Below, piece by piece: positions 61,501-64,000 of a stretch of DNA of 64,000 nucleotides. The notes beneath the pieces are model-generated. The model worked only from the letters and a program-made list of their open reading frames with translations, ran no database searches and was not told where the DNA came from. Origin of the DNA: UBA3839 sp902776985 (GTDB lineage: Bacteria > Bacteroidota > Bacteroidia > Bacteroidales > Bacteroidaceae); the NCBI GenBank assembly GCA_902776985.1, contig CACYSD010000002.1, positions 62,001-126,000 on the forward strand, in the 5' to 3' direction. The position numbers were made by a program, and so were the translations under genes. How positions within the stretch are numbered: position 1 is the stretch's first letter; every line of letters begins with the position of its first letter.

Positions 61501-62190
61501 ATGGAAGAGATACTGGCTTTCGACCAACAAGCAACTCTGGCTCTCAACGGCAGCGAATCGCTGTTCTGGGACAATCTGATGACAACTGTCACCAGTACCT
61601 GGTCGTGGACAGCACTCATCCTCATGCTCTTCTACGTTATCTTCAAGAACAACGCACCTAAGCAATCGCTTTACATCATCCTCTGCATCGCTCTTATGAT
61701 ATTCGTAACCGACCGCATCTGCTCAGGATATGTAAAACCCACCATCGCACGCTGGCGTCCTACGCAAGACCCAACAATCATGTATCTTGTCGATACCGTC
61801 AACGGCTATCGTGGCGGTCGCTTCGGATTCTTCTCAGGACATGCCAGCAACACCTTCTGTGTGGCAACCATGCTTGCCTTGCTCTTCCGCGACTGGCGCA
61901 TGAGCATCGCACTCTTCTTCTGGTGCACGACTACAACCTTCACACGTCTGTATCTGGGTGTTCACTATCTGGGTGACGTGACCGTAGGAGCCATCGTAGG
62001 CATAATCATGGGTACGCTCTTCTACTTCATCTATGCCTTCATTCGCCAACGTACCAGCAAAGTCAATTCCACCATATCGGAACAATATACCTCCTCAGGG
62101 TATCTCAGGTCCGACATCAACAACTTCCTACTCTTAATCGTAGCCAACTACATAGTACTAATCATCATAGCAACAGCTAAAGGAATATGA
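61501..62190 (+). CDS. PAP2-family membrane phosphatase
   Basis: 229-residue membrane protein with about five to six helices and the three PAP2 motifs: KPTIARWRP, FFSGHAS and TRLYLGVHYLGD. It removes phosphate from a lipid or isoprenoid phosphate on the outer face of the inner membrane; undecaprenyl pyrophosphate phosphatase or a lipid A phosphatase (LpxE/LpxF type) are both possible and cannot be separated here. The 4-nt overlap with ispE, which makes isoprenoid precursors, is suggestive but not proof of an isoprenoid role. Confidence 0.92.
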   Translation: MEEILAFDQQATLALNGSESLFWDNLMTTVTSTWSWTALILMLFYVIFKNNAPKQSLYIILCIALMIFVTDRICSGYVKPTIARWRPTQDPTIMYLVDTVNGYRGGRFGFFSGHASNTFCVATMLALLFRDWRMSIALFFWCTTTTFTRLYLGVHYLGDVTVGAIVGIIMGTLFYFIYAFIRQRTSKVNSTISEQYTSSGYLRSDINNFLLLIVANYIVLIIIATAKGI

Positions 62191-63005
62191 TAACTTATCC
62201 TAACGCAAAAATCAATATCGGACTGAACGTCGTAGAACGTCGTCCCGATGGTTACCACAACCTTGAGACCATCTTCTACCCCATCCCGTTTACCGACGCT
62301 TTGGAAATCACAAGCAGTCAGGATGATGTGCAACTCAAGGTATCGGGTGAAATCCTCAACGGATCGCCAGAAGACAACCTCGTCATGAGAGCATACCGTT
62401 TGCTGCAACAAGCTAATCCCGACAAGGTTAAGCCTGTAAGCATACACCTCTTCAAGCAGATTCCTACAGGAGCAGGACTGGGCGGAGGAAGTGCCGATGC
62501 GGCATTCACCCTTAAAGCACTTAACGAGCGCTTCAAGCTCGATCTCTCCATCGCAGAACTTGAGCAACTGGCTACCAAGCTGGGTGCCGACTGTTCGTTC
62601 TTCATACAGAACAAACCGGCATTTGCCGAGGGCATAGGCAATAAGTTCACCGATATCGACCTCAATCTCAAGGGAATGACGCTTGTTCTGGTGAAGCCCG
62701 ACATTTTCATCAGCACACGTGACGCTTATGCTAACATCAAGCCACATCATCCCGAAACCAATCTGCTTGAACTCATCAAGCAGCCTATCGAGCAATGGCG
62801 CGACACCATCGTGAACGACTTCGAGGCAAGCGTTTTCCCAGTTCATCCGTCACTCGCAGCCATCAAGGATCAGCTCTACGACCTTGGTGCCGTCTATGCC
62901 TCCATGTCGGGAAGCGGTTCCACCCTCTTCGGTCTCTTCCGCCAACCACTCGACCATATCGACGAAATCTTCTCCGGCTACTTCTGCCGACAGAGGGAGT
63001 TATAA
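62187..63005 (+). CDS. ispE: 4-diphosphocytidyl-2-C-methyl-D-erythritol kinase
   Basis: GHMP kinase of the non-mevalonate isoprenoid pathway. 272 residues. PNAKINIGLNVVERRPDGYHNLE at the N-terminus and the phosphate loop PTGAGLGGGSADAAF are diagnostic; the C-terminal GHMP motif is MSGSGSTLFGLF. Starts within the last codons of the PAP2 gene (4-nt overlap). Confidence 0.97.
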   Translation: MITYPNAKINIGLNVVERRPDGYHNLETIFYPIPFTDALEITSSQDDVQLKVSGEILNGSPEDNLVMRAYRLLQQANPDKVKPVSIHLFKQIPTGAGLGGGSADAAFTLKALNERFKLDLSIAELEQLATKLGADCSFFIQNKPAFAEGIGNKFTDIDLNLKGMTLVLVKPDIFISTRDAYANIKPHHPETNLLELIKQPIEQWRDTIVNDFEASVFPVHPSLAAIKDQLYDLGAVYASMSGSGSTLFGLFRQPLDHIDEIFSGYFCRQREL

Positions 63006-63026
63006 TAATTTATAATTCAAAAGAAA

Positions 63027-63527
63027 ATGAAACACCTCTTTCTATCAACAATCGCACTTATAACCCTGTTTAGTGCAACTTCCTGCCTTGATGAAGGCAC
63101 AGGTACATCCACAGCGAAGACAAGCTATCTCGCCATATGCGACAGCGTGGTTTTCGACAATTCCGAAAACGAGGTCTTTGAACCTCTGATTACTGCCACA
63201 CTCGACAGTCTGGCATACACAGGCAGCAAATCCGCCTTTCAGGAGGAAGCAACCGTAGACGTAAGCTTTCTGGGAGCAGCACGTAGCAAGTGCCACGAAC
63301 AGGCAGTAGAGACCTACAACACTAAAATCAAGGGGATTACCCTCGATGTGATAAAGTCTGGAGTGTTTATTCAGGCAAAGGATTCTTTCCAGAACATCGG
63401 CTACACATCTGCGGCCGACATTCCGCTCAGCGACTTTATCATCTATCTCGACCTGCTCTACATCCCCTCTTCACCAGCCGAAGGCATCCAGCCCTTCACC
63501 CTCAAACTCTTCCCCAAAGCGTTGTAA
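63027..63527 (+). CDS. Small lipoprotein of unknown function
   Basis: A 166-residue predicted lipoprotein: MKHLFLSTIALITLFSATSC with the lipidated Cys at 20. The mature part is mixed alpha/beta; SKCHEQAVETYNTKIKGITLD is a helical middle piece and the end (LLYIPSSPAEGIQPFTL) is Pro rich. No family recognised. Probably cotranscribed with ispE (21 nt gap); a terminator follows. Confidence 0.75.
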   Translation: MKHLFLSTIALITLFSATSCLDEGTGTSTAKTSYLAICDSVVFDNSENEVFEPLITATLDSLAYTGSKSAFQEEATVDVSFLGAARSKCHEQAVETYNTKIKGITLDVIKSGVFIQAKDSFQNIGYTSAADIPLSDFIIYLDLLYIPSSPAEGIQPFTLKLFPKAL

Positions 63528-63557
63528 GTGGTTTCAAGTATAATGAATTCTTCATTT

Positions 63558-63589
63558 AAAAGCGGTTTTCTCAAAAAATCGCTTTTTTC
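63558..63589 (+). terminator. Intrinsic terminator before thrS
   Basis: AAAAGCGGTTTT and AAAAAATCGCTTTT form about 12 bp with one G-U pair and a short loop, followed by TTCTTTT. Confidence 0.75.
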
Positions 63590-63590
63590 T

Positions 63591-63621
63591 TTTGCAATGC
63601 GCTTGATTTGCATTAACTTTG
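63591..63621 (+). promoter_or_regulatory. Promoter of thrS
   Basis: TTTG (63591-63594), exactly 19 nt, TAACTTTG (63614-63621). Start codon 74 nt further on; the leader is AC-rich without a recognised T-box. Confidence 0.75.
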
Positions 63622-63694
63622 CAAAGATTTTGTGTACAAACCACATACACACACCTACACAACAGAACAAAAACTAAAAAAACAACATACACAC

Positions 63695-64000
63695 ATGATT
63701 AAAATCACTTTTCCCGACAATAGCGTAAGGGAATACGAAGCACCTGTAACAGGACTTCAGATAGCAGAAAGCATCAGTCCTCGTCTGGCACAAGACGTAG
63801 TAGCATGTAGCGTGAACGGTGAAATCACCGAACTCAACCGTCCTATCAACAGCGATGCCACCATCAAGCTTCACAAGTTTGACGACGAAGAAGGCAAGCA
63901 CGCATTCTGGCACACAAGTGCCCACCTCATGGCAGAAGCTCTGCAGGAACTCTATCCTGGCACTCAGTTCGGTATCGGACCTGCCATCGAGAACGGATTC
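63695..64000 (+). CDS. thrS: Threonyl-tRNA synthetase, 3'-truncated
   Basis: The frame from ATG at 63695 is open to the window end (102 codons): MIKITFPDNSVREYEAP opens a TGS domain (about 1-62), then FDDEEGKHAFWHTSAHLMAEA is the start of the N2 editing domain with its HxxxH pattern. This is the N-terminal part of ThrRS, which charges tRNA-Thr; the catalytic core lies beyond the window. Well-formed promoter upstream. Confidence 0.95.
   Translation, partial: MIKITFPDNSVREYEAPVTGLQIAESISPRLAQDVVACSVNGEITELNRPINSDATIKLHKFDDEEGKHAFWHTSAHLMAEALQELYPGTQFGIGPAIENGF

Overview
This 64 kb window is an ordinary, densely coded stretch of a Bacteroidales chromosome, most likely Prevotella-like. The grounds are promoters of the TTTG-N19-TAnnTTTG type, Bacteroidetes-only families (DUF4296, DUF5606, DUF5103, DUF4836, DUF3276/PUR, YbbR and long NusB forms), a KMSKR-type IleRS with a DUF5915 tail, a TPP-riboswitch-controlled TonB receptor/PnuT pair and a Bat (aerotolerance) operon. 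Both ends cut through genes: ileS loses its 5' end and thrS its 3' end. I see no prophage, insertion sequence, integrase or CRISPR array.

Layout. 0-4.5 kb (+): ileS-lspA-DUF4296-small ORF, converging with a TrmH/SpoU methyltransferase (-). 5.3-9.6 kb (+): an Omp85 (BamA/TamA-like) lipoprotein and aspS. 9.8-13.2 kb (-): nusB-yajC-YbbR-coaE-DUF5606. 13.5-21.6 kb (+): PUR-family protein, uxaC, DUF5103, a large golvesin/amidase-like protein and YgiQ. 21.7-24.8 kb (-): thiamine receptor and PnuT transporter under a TPP riboswitch. 24.9-37.2 kb (-): upp, a small HAD phosphatase, a Wzc-like tyrosine kinase, a sugar-1-P nucleotidyltransferase with a kinase-RapZ fusion, an ABC transporter with a DUF4836 lipoprotein, rsmE, tsaD and map. 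37.5-45.7 kb (+): lipoproteins, clpC-mltG-glycosyltransferase, rsmG and tRNA-Cys. 45.8-52.6 kb (-): ilvD-ilvB-ilvN-thioesterase-ilvC behind a candidate attenuator, an FMN-binding protein and tRNA-His. 52.9-63.5 kb (+): moxR-DUF58-bat genes, a PAP2 phosphatase, ispE and a lipoprotein, followed by thrS.

How the genes work together. Several operons are tightly coupled by 1-20 nt overlaps. The ilv operon makes branched-chain amino acids. The moxR/bat cluster encodes a membrane and periplasmic complex with three VWA-type proteins and TPR partners. The kinase-RapZ gene and the nucleotidyltransferase look like an AmgK/MurU-style pair for salvaging cell-wall sugars.

What stands out is less a new enzyme system than small sequence architecture. 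A GC-rich hairpin repeat has five recognised copies between 7.7 and 24.9 kb; three sit directly upstream of start codons and one lies in frame inside ygiQ. A second, AT-rich family combines GAAGAAT direct repeats with a short hairpin. A BatD-BatE fusion, a Gly-Tyr repeat tail on the Wzc kinase, a kinase-RapZ fusion and a short Ile-containing leader ORF upstream of ilvD are the other main leads. All functional names come from reading the sequence and motifs; no database search was run.
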